Shown: positions 27,584 through 37,166 of the stretch, in pieces | How the letters are laid out: every line of letters begins with the position of its first letter | Numbering within the stretch: the stretch's first letter is position 1 | Assembly (NCBI GenBank): GCA_016710595.1 | Contig: JADJVM010000005.1 | Coordinates: forward strand, 62,001 to 126,000 | Source of the DNA: Niastella sp. | GTDB taxonomy: Bacteria > Bacteroidota > Bacteroidia > Chitinophagales > Chitinophagaceae | Direction: 5' to 3' | DNA length: 64,000 bases | The notes under the pieces: model-generated | What the model was told of the DNA's origin: nothing | The model's database searches: none | What the model saw: the letters and a program-made list of their open reading frames with translations, nothing else | Position numbers and translations under genes: made by a program

Positions 27584-29098
27584 ATGAAAAGCAAAAAAGT
27601 AATCTTAATCATCATGGATGGCTGGGGCCTGGGAAAGAAAAAAATGAGTGATGCCATCCAAAACGCAAATGTTCCCTTTACCAATTCATTATATGAAAAA
27701 TACCCGCATACTACTTTAATAACCTGTGGTAAAGATGTTGGACTCCCTGCCGGCCAAATGGGTAATAGTGAAGTGGGCCATTTAAACCTGGGTGCAGGCA
27801 GGGTTGTGTACCAGGAACTGGAACGGATTAATGTTGCCATTGAAGATGGAAGTTTTCAGCAAAATAAAGAATTGCTTGCTGCCATTGAATATGCAAAAAA
27901 AAATCAAAAAAAACTACACCTTATGGGTCTGGTAAGCGATGGTGGAATTCATTCACACATAAACCATTTGGAAGCCATATTAGAAGTTTGTAAATCTCAA
28001 AATTTCAGCAATATTTTTATTCATGCATTTACCGATGGCCGGGATACCGATCCTAAAAGTGGCGTTTCTTTCATATCTCAATTACAACAAAGCTTATCAA
28101 CAACTGGTGGTAAAATTGCCAGTATCACCGGCCGTTATTATGCCATGGACCGGGATAAAAGATGGGAAAGAATTAAGATCGCTTATGATGCATTGGTAAA
28201 TGGTATAGGATCGCAAACAACAGATGTAATAGCAGCCATCAAACATTCTTACGATGAAAATGTAACTGATGAATTTATAAAACCCATCATTAATTCATCA
28301 GTAAATGGAAAAATAGAAGCATACGATGCAGTGATCTGTTTTAATTTTAGAACAGACCGCTGCCGGGAAATTACAGAAGTGCTTACTCAAACTGATATGC
28401 CGGATTATGGCATGAAAACACTGCCGCTTAATTATACTACCATGACGATGTATAACCATCTCTATACAAATATTCATGTCATTTTTGAAAAAGATGATTT
28501 AAAAGATACACTGGGCGAAGTGTTGGCGAAAAGTGGAAAAACACAATTGAGAATTGCTGAAACTGAAAAATATCCACATGTAAGTTTCTTTTTTAGCGGG
28601 GGTAGAGAGAACCCTTTTGATGGCGAAAAAAGAATTATGATCCCTTCTCCCAAAGTGGCTACCTACGACTTGCAGCCTGAAATGAGTGCCATTGAAGTTA
28701 CTCAGGCTGTAAAGGCGGCCATACAAAATGATGAACCTGATTTTATTTGCTTAAATTTTGCAAATGCAGATATGGTGGGCCATACAGGCGTTTGGAATGC
28801 CATTATTAAAGCAGTTGAAACGGTGGATGAATGTGTAAAAGAAGTTGTAACCGAGGCATTGACACATGATTATTGTATTTTTTTAACGGCCGACCATGGC
28901 AATGCAGATTATGCCATTAATGATGATGGCAGCCCCAATACAGCACACACCACCAACCTTGTTCCTTTATTTGTTATAGATATTGAAAAAAAATACGAAC
29001 TTACACCCGGCAAGTTGGGTGATATTGCACCCAGCATTCTAACAGTGATGGGATTGCCGATACCTCCCAATATGACAGGGAATGTACTTATAAAATAA
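27584..29098 (+). CDS. gpmI: 2,3-bisphosphoglycerate-independent phosphoglycerate mutase
   Basis: 504 residues, normal for GpmI. It interconverts 3- and 2-phosphoglycerate in glycolysis through a phosphoserine intermediate and two metal ions. Visible: IIMDGWG (Asp12 metal ligand), catalytic Ser62 in MGNSEVGH, HSHINHL, the ITGRYYAMDRD-RWER substrate-binding stretch, NADMVGHTG and the C-terminal ADHGNAD metal site. The family is related to alkaline phosphatases. A small haem-binding gene follows 16 nt later, probably in one transcript. Confidence 0.98.
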   Translation: MKSKKVILIIMDGWGLGKKKMSDAIQNANVPFTNSLYEKYPHTTLITCGKDVGLPAGQMGNSEVGHLNLGAGRVVYQELERINVAIEDGSFQQNKELLAAIEYAKKNQKKLHLMGLVSDGGIHSHINHLEAILEVCKSQNFSNIFIHAFTDGRDTDPKSGVSFISQLQQSLSTTGGKIASITGRYYAMDRDKRWERIKIAYDALVNGIGSQTTDVIAAIKHSYDENVTDEFIKPIINSSVNGKIEAYDAVICFNFRTDRCREITEVLTQTDMPDYGMKTLPLNYTTMTMYNHLYTNIHVIFEKDDLKDTLGEVLAKSGKTQLRIAETEKYPHVSFFFSGGRENPFDGEKRIMIPSPKVATYDLQPEMSAIEVTQAVKAAIQNDEPDFICLNFANADMVGHTGVWNAIIKAVETVDECVKEVVTEALTHDYCIFLTADHGNADYAINDDGSPNTAHTTNLVPLFVIDIEKKYELTPGKLGDIAPSILTVMGLPIPPNMTGNVLIK

Positions 29099-29114
29099 AT
29101 TTTAAAAAAATATT

Positions 29115-29615
29115 ATGAAAATTTTAAAAAAAATATTATTGGCGCTACTCATTCTTTTTATAATTATTCAATTTTATCCCAGGCCAGAAAAAAATGTACA
29201 AGCTACACCCTCACTCAATTCCATATCAAATCGCTATGCGCCAGGTGTAGATGTTCAACAAGTTTTAAATGTAAGCTGTAATGATTGCCATAGTAACAAT
29301 ACCGTTTATCCCTGGTATTCTAAAATACAGCCCATTTCCATGTTTTTAGGAAACCATATCCGTGATGGGAAAAAAGAATTGAATTTCGATGAGTTTTTGA
29401 GTTATCAACCATCCCGCCAGTTTCATAAATTTGAAGAAATAAAAGAAACAATCAATAAAAGCGAAATGCCTATAAAATCTTATACGATTTTACACCGGAA
29501 TGCAATCTTAACAGAATCTCAGAAATCTGCTATTCTACAATGGGTAGATGCCAGTATGAGTCAAATGAAATCGCAATACCCGCCTGATAGCCTTGTTCGC
29601 AAAAAGAAAGCATAA
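29115..29615 (+). CDS. Haem-binding domain (c-type cytochrome-like) membrane protein
   Basis: 166 residues. An N-terminal hydrophobic helix (about 6-21) is an uncleaved anchor or signal. One CxxCH motif, CNDCH (about 55-59), sits in VSCNDCHSNNTVYPWYSKIQPI, the pattern of the haem_bd family found in Bacteroidota. The later ILTESQKSAILQWVD fits the same family. It probably holds one covalently attached haem in the periplasm, but its redox partner is not shown. It is 16 nt downstream of gpmI. Confidence 0.88.
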   Translation: MKILKKILLALLILFIIIQFYPRPEKNVQATPSLNSISNRYAPGVDVQQVLNVSCNDCHSNNTVYPWYSKIQPISMFLGNHIRDGKKELNFDEFLSYQPSRQFHKFEEIKETINKSEMPIKSYTILHRNAILTESQKSAILQWVDASMSQMKSQYPPDSLVRKKKA

Positions 29616-29655
29616 CTATCTCAAAGTATTGAACTTATTTATTTCGTTTTACTGC

Positions 29656-29684
29656 TTTAATTTAATGTGTTTCATTAAATTAAA
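29656..29684 (+). terminator. AT-only hairpin after the haem-binding gene
   Basis: A perfect 12-bp inverted repeat (29656-29667 with 29673-29684), 5-nt loop, 40 nt after the stop. It lacks a good T-tract, so it is a weak terminator or an mRNA 3' end stabiliser. Confidence 0.45.
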
Positions 29685-29776
29685 ACACTGATTGTTAAAT
29701 AATTACCCAATCTCAAACTTAAGCAGCATTTTATACCCATCTTTTGTCTAACTTTAAAGGCAAAACCACTTTATTT

Positions 29777-30349
29777 ATGACTGAGGAGCAAATGCTTGCC
29801 GGAAGCATAAAGCATGATGCAGTTTCTCAAGAAGCATTATACAATCGCTATAGCCCAAAAATGTTGGGCGTATGCTACCGCTTTGCCAAAAATAGAGAAG
29901 ATGCTGAAGACATGTTACAGGAAGGGTTTATAAAAGTATTTACCCAAATTCACCAGTTTCGTAGCGATGGATCGCTGGAAGGCTGGATACGCCGTATTGT
30001 TTTGCATACCTGTATCAATATCCTGAAAAAAAATAAAAAATTTAATGAAAGTGTAGATATTATTCATGCCAATAGTATTTATAGCAGGGAAGAAATGATT
30101 CCTTCCATAATAGAAGCAAAACAAGTAGTTGAATGTATTCGTTCTTTGCCATTGGGATACAAAACAGTTTTGAATTTATATGCATTAGAAGGTTATTCTC
30201 ATAAAGAGATTGCCTCATTGCTTGAAATTGAAGAAAGCACCAGCCGGAGCCAATATACCAGGGCAAAAGCGATGTTACAGGAATTATTAATTAAGAAAAA
30301 AATAATACAAAAGAGCTTAAAAGGGAAAAGCTTAGTAGGAATATTATAA
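29777..30349 (+). CDS. ECF-type RNA polymerase sigma-70 factor
   Basis: 190 residues from ATG 29777 (MTEEQMLAGS). The TTG at 29744 would add 11 unneeded residues. Region 2 covers about 20-85 (YNRYSPKMLGVCYRFAKN, EDAEDMLQEGFIKVF) and region 4 about 125-178 (LPLGYKTVLNLYALEGYSHK, EIASLLEIEESTSRSQ), the helix-turn-helix that reads the -35-like box. It belongs to the small ECF class abundant in Bacteroidota. The next gene, 39 nt on, encodes a membrane protein that may hold it at the inner membrane. Confidence 0.93.
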   Translation: MTEEQMLAGSIKHDAVSQEALYNRYSPKMLGVCYRFAKNREDAEDMLQEGFIKVFTQIHQFRSDGSLEGWIRRIVLHTCINILKKNKKFNESVDIIHANSIYSREEMIPSIIEAKQVVECIRSLPLGYKTVLNLYALEGYSHKEIASLLEIEESTSRSQYTRAKAMLQELLIKKKIIQKSLKGKSLVGIL

Positions 30350-30388
30350 CCCTTGACAATTACCACTAACTAAAGATTTTTTTGAGAG

Positions 30389-31900
30389 ATGATGGAACAA
30401 AAATTTTATAACGATGACTTTGAAGATTTCCTGAAGGAAAGTATCAAAGATTTCAGGATGTATCCTTCCCGCAAGGTTTGGTTCGGCATCTATAATGATT
30501 TGCACCCGGGCCGAAGATGGCCTTCTCTTGCCGTAACCCTGATATTGGTCTCTGCCATTTTATTTGTTGGTATTTCCAATAATAATTCAATAAATGTGCA
30601 GCGCTCCCAAAATGTAAATATTTTATTGGCCAGCCAGCTTAACCAGGCTGAATCAAAATTAAATGCTAACCAGGAACCTGCAAAAGCAGCTAATAAATTA
30701 AATGTTGTAAGGCAATTAAATGCAAACCCGGCAGCAGTAACGATCCCTGCATCCACCAAAATGAAAGGGAATTTAGTTTCTATGAACAATCAAAATTCAA
30801 AGAAATTACAACAAAACTATACTACTGAATTACCTGGTACACAGCAGGTGGCAACAATTCAGGAAACCGGCAATAGCCAGTTTTCTCAACTTAGAAAAAT
30901 ACAAGAGTCTCAAAAAGCAAAAACTGGTACAAATATAACTAACGCCATGGCGAATGAAGATGTAGCCATAAATGAAAAAAATAAAACCATCGCCATTGCA
31001 GATGAAAATGAGTTATACAATACAAATGGTATAGGTTCTTTGTTAAATACAACAGTGCATGGTGCCGAGCTTTCTTCAAAAAAAGAAGATAATAAAATGG
31101 ACCTCACTACATACGCCTGGATAGAAAATTATGCCTTCTATAATAAGCCGGCTCAAAAAAGATGGAAATCAAGAAGTGCTATACAATTCTACATTACTCC
31201 TTCTATCGGGTTTAGAAGTTTTGGAAATTCAGAAGTAAAAGCGCAGGTTAGCAATAATAGCCTGATAGCAGGCAGCAGAAGCGAAAACCCGGGTATGTAT
31301 ATGGCACAAATACCTGCTATAAATATGGAAGTTGGTACCCAAATAGTTTATTCACTCAATAAAAAATTGAGAATAAAAGGAGGCCTGCAATTTAATTATA
31401 GTAATTATATAACCCAGGCTACCCGTCTAACACACCCGGTACCTACCTATGTGGTATTACACGGCCCAAATGGCCAGGAATATAGCCAGTCGTACACTTC
31501 ATCATTTGCAAATAAAGTAGATCATTTAGACCCTGAAAATTTAAACAATAAGACTTTGCAAATTTCAACACCAATTGGTATTGAATATAAATTAGCAGGA
31601 AAAAATAAATTAAAATTATTTTCAGGTGTAAGCGTACAACCAACTATTATTACAGCGGGAAATGCATATATATTATCTGAAGATAAATTGTACCTGGCAG
31701 ATGCCAGTTCATTGCTGCGCAGGTTTAATCTGAATGGTACTTTTGAATCGTACCTGAGTTATACCACCGCAAGCGGAGCAGCCATTAACATCGGGCCTCA
31801 AATTCGTTATCAATTTTTATCTACCTATAATAGAAGCTATACCAATTTTGAGAAGCGGTATAATGTGGGTTTAAAAATAGGATTCACCACAAGTTTCTAG
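30389..31900 (+). CDS. Possible anti-sigma/outer-membrane beta-barrel protein
   Basis: 503 residues (ATG 30389, or 30392). Residues 1-44 are charged and cytoplasmic by the positive-inside rule, with FEDFLKESIKDFRMYPSRKVW. One transmembrane helix follows (about 45-62). Residues 63-250 are Asn/Gln/Ala-rich low-complexity sequence. Residues about 265-503 look like an outer-membrane beta-barrel (alternating strands, IGFRSFG, GGLQFNYSNY, ending GLKIGFTTSF with a terminal Phe). The layout recurs behind ECF sigma genes in Chitinophagaceae from memory. A role as sigma antagonist is inference from position and topology; no zinc-binding ZAS motif is present. Terminator follows. Confidence 0.7.
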   Translation: MMEQKFYNDDFEDFLKESIKDFRMYPSRKVWFGIYNDLHPGRRWPSLAVTLILVSAILFVGISNNNSINVQRSQNVNILLASQLNQAESKLNANQEPAKAANKLNVVRQLNANPAAVTIPASTKMKGNLVSMNNQNSKKLQQNYTTELPGTQQVATIQETGNSQFSQLRKIQESQKAKTGTNITNAMANEDVAINEKNKTIAIADENELYNTNGIGSLLNTTVHGAELSSKKEDNKMDLTTYAWIENYAFYNKPAQKRWKSRSAIQFYITPSIGFRSFGNSEVKAQVSNNSLIAGSRSENPGMYMAQIPAINMEVGTQIVYSLNKKLRIKGGLQFNYSNYITQATRLTHPVPTYVVLHGPNGQEYSQSYTSSFANKVDHLDPENLNNKTLQISTPIGIEYKLAGKNKLKLFSGVSVQPTIITAGNAYILSEDKLYLADASSLLRRFNLNGTFESYLSYTTASGAAINIGPQIRYQFLSTYNRSYTNFEKRYNVGLKIGFTTSF

Positions 31901-31921
31901 TTTAGCAGAAATTTAATCTTT

Positions 31922-31951
31922 ATCAAAAGCCGCCGGTTGGCGGCTTTTGAT
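31922..31951 (+). terminator. Terminator after the sigma/beta-barrel operon
   Basis: A perfect 13-bp stem (31922-31934 with 31939-31951), 4-nt loop, 21 nt after the stop at 31900. The lipoprotein ORF could be read from within the loop (31937), which argues for the later ATG at 31982. Confidence 0.85.
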
Positions 31952-31981
31952 ATTAACGCTAATTTTACAAAAATTCAAAGA

Positions 31982-32575
31982 ATGCTAAAATATAGATGGC
32001 CCTGCCTGCTGACAGTCCTTTTTTTAATTTCTTGTAGAGATACACAAAAACCTACAGCAGGAAAGCAGATAAGTGAAATAAATGCCGATACAACAAGTAC
32101 AAACTTTTTTCCTGTTACACCTTACTTAAAAGGGCAATTACACGAATTGAAATCTTTAAGTTTAAGCCCAATCCGTATTATTACCCATGATAAAAAAGAA
32201 GATTCAACCTGGCTGAAATTAGATGTATTAGAAAATGAACTTTCTCCCTTTTTTAGTTTTAATATTGACAGCGCCAATTTAAAACCCTGGTTTGAGCAAA
32301 AATCATTTTTAGATCAAACATTAAATGCTTTTACCTTTACTTACGACCCCGTAAAACCATTACCAGACAGCATTTCAGTAAGGCATTACGATGTGTATGT
32401 AAACCCAGAAAACAACAGGGTAACCCGTATTTACATTGTATTAAAAACACCTGGAAATAAAGAGCAGCAACTTACCTGGCAAACCGGGAAATGGGCTAAA
32501 ATAATTACTTTACATACAGCCCAGGATGGCAACACAACAATAGAAAGCGATAAAAAAATTATATGGGATTATTGA
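31982..32575 (+). CDS. Hypothetical lipoprotein upstream of uvrC
   Basis: 197 residues from ATG 31982 (MLKYRWPCLL), with lipobox LISC (Cys about 18). A TTG/earlier frame would start inside the terminator hairpin. The mature part shows no domain I recognise: FFPVTPYLKGQLHELKSL, then SPIRIITHDKKEDSTWLKLD and a C-terminal YIVLKTPGNKEQQLTWQTGKW. The regular beta-strand pattern and tail resemble small Bacteroidota DUF proteins. It ends 9 nt before uvrC, so co-transcription is likely; no link to repair is evident. Confidence 0.8.
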   Translation: MLKYRWPCLLTVLFLISCRDTQKPTAGKQISEINADTTSTNFFPVTPYLKGQLHELKSLSLSPIRIITHDKKEDSTWLKLDVLENELSPFFSFNIDSANLKPWFEQKSFLDQTLNAFTFTYDPVKPLPDSISVRHYDVYVNPENNRVTRIYIVLKTPGNKEQQLTWQTGKWAKIITLHTAQDGNTTIESDKKIIWDY

Positions 32576-32584
32576 TTTTGTATT

Positions 32585-34420
32585 ATGACAAAAGATGAGT
32601 TTGCTTCCATATCAGCAGGGTTACCTGCAGAGCCCGGCATTTATAAATATTTTGATGCGGCCGGAAAGTTAATCTATGTAGGAAAAGCAAAGCATATACG
32701 AAAAAGAGTAAGCAGTTACTTTTCTAAAAATTTACAGAGCTATAAAACCATTGAACTGGTTAATAGAATTAAACGTATTGAATTCACCATTGTAAATAGT
32801 GAACAAGATGCTTTCTTTCTTGAAAATTCTTTAATAAAGGAGTATCAGCCACTTTTCAATATCAATTTAAAAGATGATAAGACCTATCCCTATATTGTAA
32901 TTAAAAAAGAACCTTTTCCAAGAGTATTTTTTACCCGAAAAAAAATAGATAATGGCTCCGTGTACCTGGGGCCTTTTACCTCTGTTGCCAAAGTGAGGGA
33001 GTTGCTGGATGTAATAAAACAGAATATTCCATTACGTACTTGTAAACTAAACCTGACTCCTGCAAATATTCAAAAGAAAAAATTTAAAGTATGCCTTGAG
33101 TACCATTTAGGAAATTGCAAAGGACCCTGCGAAGGATTGCAAACAGATACAGATTATGCAGAAGGAATTGAAAGAGTAAAATTACTTTTAAAAGGAAATT
33201 TAAAACCCATTCTTCATTATTTTAAAGAAAAACAAAAAGAACACATTGCCCGTTTAGAGTTTGAAGAAGCCGGCTTTTATCAAAATAAAATAGAACACTT
33301 ACTGAAATACCAGGAAAAATCTACCGTGGTAAATATGAAAACCGGGACTGTAGATGTATTTAGTATTTTGGAAGAAGGTGATTTTGCTTATGTAAATTAC
33401 CTGGCAGTGAGCCATGGTAGTATCATTCATACCAAAACCATTTCTTTACACAAAAAACTGGAAGAAACAGCAGCAGAAGTATTACTATTTGCCATTGCCC
33501 AATTAAGAGAAACATTTCAAAGTGATGCACAGGAAATAATTGTTCCATTTCCGATAAAGTTTCCGGCCGAAAGTGTACAAATTACAGTTCCTAAACTGGG
33601 AGAAAAGAAAAAGTTGCTTGAACTTTCTCTTAAAAATGTAAACTATTATAAAGAAGAATTAAAAGCAAAAAAAACGCTGAACTTAAAAGATAAATCGGCA
33701 GAAGAGAAAATACACATTCTTGCCCAACTTCAAACAGACCTGCATTTAAAAGAACTACCCCTACACATAGAGTGTTTTGATAATTCTAATTTCCAGGGTA
33801 GCTACCCTGTAGCAGCCATGGTATGTTTTAAAAATGGAGAAGCCAGCAAAAAGGATTACCGGCATTATAATATTAAATCAGTACAGGGCATCAATGACTT
33901 TGCTTCGATGGCAGAAGTGGTATATCGCCGCTATAGCAGGTTATTAAAAGAAAATGCAGCATTACCACAGCTTATTATCATTGATGGTGGTAAGGGGCAA
34001 TTAAGCGCTGCCATGGAAAGTATAAAACAATTGGGCCTGGTAGGAAAAACAACACTTGTTGGCCTTGCTAAAAATAAAGAGGAAATATTTTTTACGGGAG
34101 ATACAGAATCATTGCAACTAAGCTGGCAAAGTGAAAGTTTAAAGCTCATCCGCAGTATAAGAGATGAAGTGCATCGTTTTGGCATTAGCTTCCACCGCTT
34201 AAAGAGAAGTAAGGGTACTTTTAAAAATGAACTGGAAAGTATTGATGGTATTGGAAATAAAACGGTAGATATTTTATTAAAATATTTTAAATCAGTAAAA
34301 AAAATAAAAGAAGCATCCACAGAAGAATTAGCTGAGATAGTAGGTAACTCAAAGGCTAAAATGATTCATGAAGGGTTTATAAAAAAAGAGGGCCAGGATA
34401 AAAATCCAGCCCCGTTTTAA
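32585..34420 (+). CDS. uvrC: Excinuclease ABC subunit C
   Basis: 611 residues. N-terminal GIY-YIG nuclease domain (about 13-93: PGIYKYF, LIYVGKAKHIRKRVSSYF), UVR domain (about 200-235, ARLEFEEAGFYQNKIEHLLK), RNase H-like nuclease with IECFDNSNFQG and IIDGGKGQL (about 400-470), and C-terminal helix-hairpin-helix repeats (LESIDGIGNKTVDILLKYF, ELAEIVGNSKAKMI). It makes both incisions in nucleotide-excision repair with UvrA/UvrB. Mfd, which recruits the pathway to stalled polymerase, is in the same window. TTTTG lies four bases before the ATG, one mismatch from the -7 consensus. Confidence 0.97.
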   Translation: MTKDEFASISAGLPAEPGIYKYFDAAGKLIYVGKAKHIRKRVSSYFSKNLQSYKTIELVNRIKRIEFTIVNSEQDAFFLENSLIKEYQPLFNINLKDDKTYPYIVIKKEPFPRVFFTRKKIDNGSVYLGPFTSVAKVRELLDVIKQNIPLRTCKLNLTPANIQKKKFKVCLEYHLGNCKGPCEGLQTDTDYAEGIERVKLLLKGNLKPILHYFKEKQKEHIARLEFEEAGFYQNKIEHLLKYQEKSTVVNMKTGTVDVFSILEEGDFAYVNYLAVSHGSIIHTKTISLHKKLEETAAEVLLFAIAQLRETFQSDAQEIIVPFPIKFPAESVQITVPKLGEKKKLLELSLKNVNYYKEELKAKKTLNLKDKSAEEKIHILAQLQTDLHLKELPLHIECFDNSNFQGSYPVAAMVCFKNGEASKKDYRHYNIKSVQGINDFASMAEVVYRRYSRLLKENAALPQLIIIDGGKGQLSAAMESIKQLGLVGKTTLVGLAKNKEEIFFTGDTESLQLSWQSESLKLIRSIRDEVHRFGISFHRLKRSKGTFKNELESIDGIGNKTVDILLKYFKSVKKIKEASTEELAEIVGNSKAKMIHEGFIKKEGQDKNPAPF

Positions 34421-34502
34421 AATCCAATATCCTATGAAAAACCGATGTAAAAGTAAGAGGCTATCGTAGATAAAACAATACCCCAAAAAGGGTATATTTT
34501 AA

Positions 34503-34530
34503 AAAGGCCCCGAAAAATTTCGGGGCCTTT
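34503..34530. terminator. Bidirectional terminator between uvrC and gldN
   Basis: A GC-rich perfect 13-bp inverted repeat (34503-34515 with 34518-34530), with A and T runs on both sides, lying between the convergent uvrC and gldN genes. Confidence 0.88.
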
Positions 34531-34554
34531 ATTTTCAGTTTGGTTTGTAAACGC

Positions 34555-35577
34555 TTAATAGCTCCACAAATCTTGTTCGTAATTAAATACTTTTTCTTTA
34601 ATGCTCTCACCTTCAAGCAACTGAAGAATAGGATTATCGTTCAAGCCTTTATATTGTTTAATATATAAATCATAAGGATTATCCATTGTACTTTTAATGA
34701 TCCTGCCATAAAACATACGGCTTTCAAAAAGTTCTTCCCAGCTCATACGTGCGCCATAGTTTTTACCATTATATACTTCATACTTGGCAAAAGTAGCCCG
34801 CATATCAGGATAATACACCCAAAACAATTGTGTTTCACCCAGGTCAATACCTTGTGGGGTAATCACTCTTTTTAAAGGTGCGATACCCAATATTCTCCAA
34901 AATAAGCGGGAACTTTCTTTATCGAAGATTACTTCTTCTTTAATCTGGAACTTATAAATAGAATCTAAGTTTACCTCATTCCTCATTTTTTTAGTTCCTA
35001 CTAATTCTCCATTTTCATTATACTGAGGTACATCTATTTCTTCACCTGCTATTACTTTAGCAACTTCACTTACGGTCATTGGTGTTGTGAACCGGTCATC
35101 AATACTTGAAAACACAGTAACAGCGCTATCCTGTATAGCCTGTAAAAGAATTGAAATAAACCGTTGGTTACCGTTATTTTCATCGGCAGAATAGCGGAAT
35201 GGCAGATTTATTTTTTCCCGTGCATCTATTTCTCTCCATATTTTTTGGCGGTAAACAGCATCATCGGCACGCAAATGCTCATAGGCAAGTGGTGTACGGT
35301 CTCTTAAAACAGTTGTTTCCACTGCTTCATCAGGGCGTAATGACTTGGCTATTTTTTTAATTGGTAGCGTATCTACCATCGCAGGTGCTGCTACCATGGC
35401 CGTAGTGTCGGCAGTTGCAGTAGTTGCCTGGATACTGGCCTTTGTTTTCGTTTTAGTTGTTCGTTTGGTAGAAGTTCTCTTTTTAGCGGGCGCTTTTCTT
35501 TTTTGGGCATATACGCCATCAGAAAAGAATCCTGCCAATACTACCAACATCAACACTTTTAATACTTGCTTTTTCAT
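34555..35577 (-). CDS. gldN: Gliding motility / type IX secretion protein GldN (PorN)
   Basis: 340 residues. Signal peptide about 1-24 (VYAQ), then a Lys/Arg/Thr/Ala-rich linker (about 25-75) and the GldN domain (about 85-340) with TPLAYEHLRADDAVYRQKIW, REIDAREKINLPF, GNQRFISILLQA, LGIAPLKRVITPQGID and LFWVYYPDMR. GldN/PorN binds the GldK/PorK lipoprotein ring in the periplasm under the outer membrane. Last gene of the gldKLMN operon (22 nt after gldM), ended by the terminator at 34503-34530. Confidence 0.95.
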   Translation of the reverse strand: MKKQVLKVLMLVVLAGFFSDGVYAQKRKAPAKKRTSTKRTTKTKTKASIQATTATADTTAMVAAPAMVDTLPIKKIAKSLRPDEAVETTVLRDRTPLAYEHLRADDAVYRQKIWREIDAREKINLPFRYSADENNGNQRFISILLQAIQDSAVTVFSSIDDRFTTPMTVSEVAKVIAGEEIDVPQYNENGELVGTKKMRNEVNLDSIYKFQIKEEVIFDKESSRLFWRILGIAPLKRVITPQGIDLGETQLFWVYYPDMRATFAKYEVYNGKNYGARMSWEELFESRMFYGRIIKSTMDNPYDLYIKQYKGLNDNPILQLLEGESIKEKVFNYEQDLWSY

Positions 35578-35598
35578 AGCTGAATTATTGAAAAAATT

Positions 35599-37119
35599 TT
35601 AATAAAGCGTAATTGATCTTTCATCAATTGAACGCACCCCATCCGGGCCTTGTACTTTAATATTTACAAACGTAATAGAAGAGCCGGGTCCACATCTTGC
35701 TATTAATCCTTTTATAGGGGCTAAACTATTACTGGTTATATTTCCTGGAACAATATTTGGAAAGTTAGCGCCAGAAAAATAAACAGTGGCACTTACAACG
35801 TTAAATTTTAAATCAAAATCAAAATTTTCAAGCTCTGCACGGCAAAAATCCTGGTTTTTAAATTCTACCGCAGCAACTCTTGCCTTACCCGTACCAACTT
35901 TAAAAACCGGGTCAGGAATTCTTTTAACCCTAAATTCAAAAGTACTCGGTTTACCATCTGCCGTTACTGTAATAGAAGCTTTTCCCAGTGCAGTTACCCT
36001 TACTGTTCTATTAGATCCTGTACCACTAATGGTACCGCCACTCATAGATACATTCGTTTTATCCCAACCGGTAGGCGAGCCAATGGTAACAGGATTATCT
36101 ACCCCAATGTAAAACACATTCATTTTATCGAGCATTACTGCTGCCCCACCGGGTGTACCCACAGTATATTCTACATTTTTGGTTTCTGTTTTTTCATTAC
36201 CGTCCTGGTCTTTGTACCGGATAGTAACAGGTACTACCCTGTTTCCTGCACCAGATGCTTTAAATGTGTAAACACCTTGCCCATCTACAGTAGGAACTCC
36301 TGCACCGTTAATTGAAATTTGAGGTACCGCCGCAGAACTATAAGCGCCAATACCTGCTGTTATTGTAACGTCTTGTCCGGGCATTACATAGTTTGAACTT
36401 TGGCCAATTAATACGCCTGTTTTATCAAACTTCACTTTTACTTCTCCTACTTTAGAATGACAAAAAGAAACGATTTCATGTTCAGCATTTTTCACATTAT
36501 TTTGAAACTTACTCAACAAGGTTAAACCTGCTACAGTAGGTGTCATGTGAAAATACGCTTCAGTAAATGGTTTTATTTTTCCATCCTGTCCTTTTACGGG
36601 GTCAGTATTTACCGGGAAGTTTGTTTCGAACTGGGCTTTTATTTCCGGATCAATAGCTAAAACTGCTGCTTTATAGTCTTGTAATTTTTTCTCCAGTTCA
36701 GGCCCTTTATTGCTTCCACCTGGGCCATTTCCAAATAAGCGGGTAGCAGCTTCTAAGTCATCTTCTTTAAATACTTCCTGGCCTTCTTTATTTTGATGAA
36801 GCCCTGCCTCTTTTTTAAGATCTGCTTTTATTTGATTAATATAAATGTCCATCTCAGCAGAAAGTTTTTTCACTTGTTCTGCTTTATCGTTCCAGATTTT
36901 CGCTTTTTCGGCGGTAGCCGGATCGTTTACTTTTCCCAACAGAGATTTATATAATACTTCATTTGAAGAAGTAATGCTTGCATTTGAAGTGGTCAAGCTT
37001 TTATCAACCACTTTAAAGGCATTTAATATTTCTGATGATACGTTCAGTGCCAGCAGTGCTGTCAGCACGAGGTACATCAGGTTAATCATCTTCTGCCGGG
37101 GCTCTTTAGGTAAAGCCAT
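35599..37119 (-). CDS. gldM: Gliding motility / type IX secretion motor protein GldM (PorM)
   Basis: 506 residues. It opens with the family-typical LPKEPRQKMINLMYLVLTALL, a single transmembrane helix (about 11-30), then a long periplasmic rod: helical D1 (about 35-220) followed by beta-sandwich domains D2-D4 (about 225-506). GldM/PorM spans the periplasm from the GldL motor to the GldK-GldN ring and uses the proton gradient through GldL. It lies between gldL (47 nt) and gldN (21 nt). Confidence 0.95.
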   Translation of the reverse strand: MALPKEPRQKMINLMYLVLTALLALNVSSEILNAFKVVDKSLTTSNASITSSNEVLYKSLLGKVNDPATAEKAKIWNDKAEQVKKLSAEMDIYINQIKADLKKEAGLHQNKEGQEVFKEDDLEAATRLFGNGPGGSNKGPELEKKLQDYKAAVLAIDPEIKAQFETNFPVNTDPVKGQDGKIKPFTEAYFHMTPTVAGLTLLSKFQNNVKNAEHEIVSFCHSKVGEVKVKFDKTGVLIGQSSNYVMPGQDVTITAGIGAYSSAAVPQISINGAGVPTVDGQGVYTFKASGAGNRVVPVTIRYKDQDGNEKTETKNVEYTVGTPGGAAVMLDKMNVFYIGVDNPVTIGSPTGWDKTNVSMSGGTISGTGSNRTVRVTALGKASITVTADGKPSTFEFRVKRIPDPVFKVGTGKARVAAVEFKNQDFCRAELENFDFDLKFNVVSATVYFSGANFPNIVPGNITSNSLAPIKGLIARCGPGSSITFVNIKVQGPDGVRSIDERSITLY

Positions 37120-37166
37120 AACTATTAAAAATTAATTATTTATGAATATTGTTTGGATTTTGTTTA

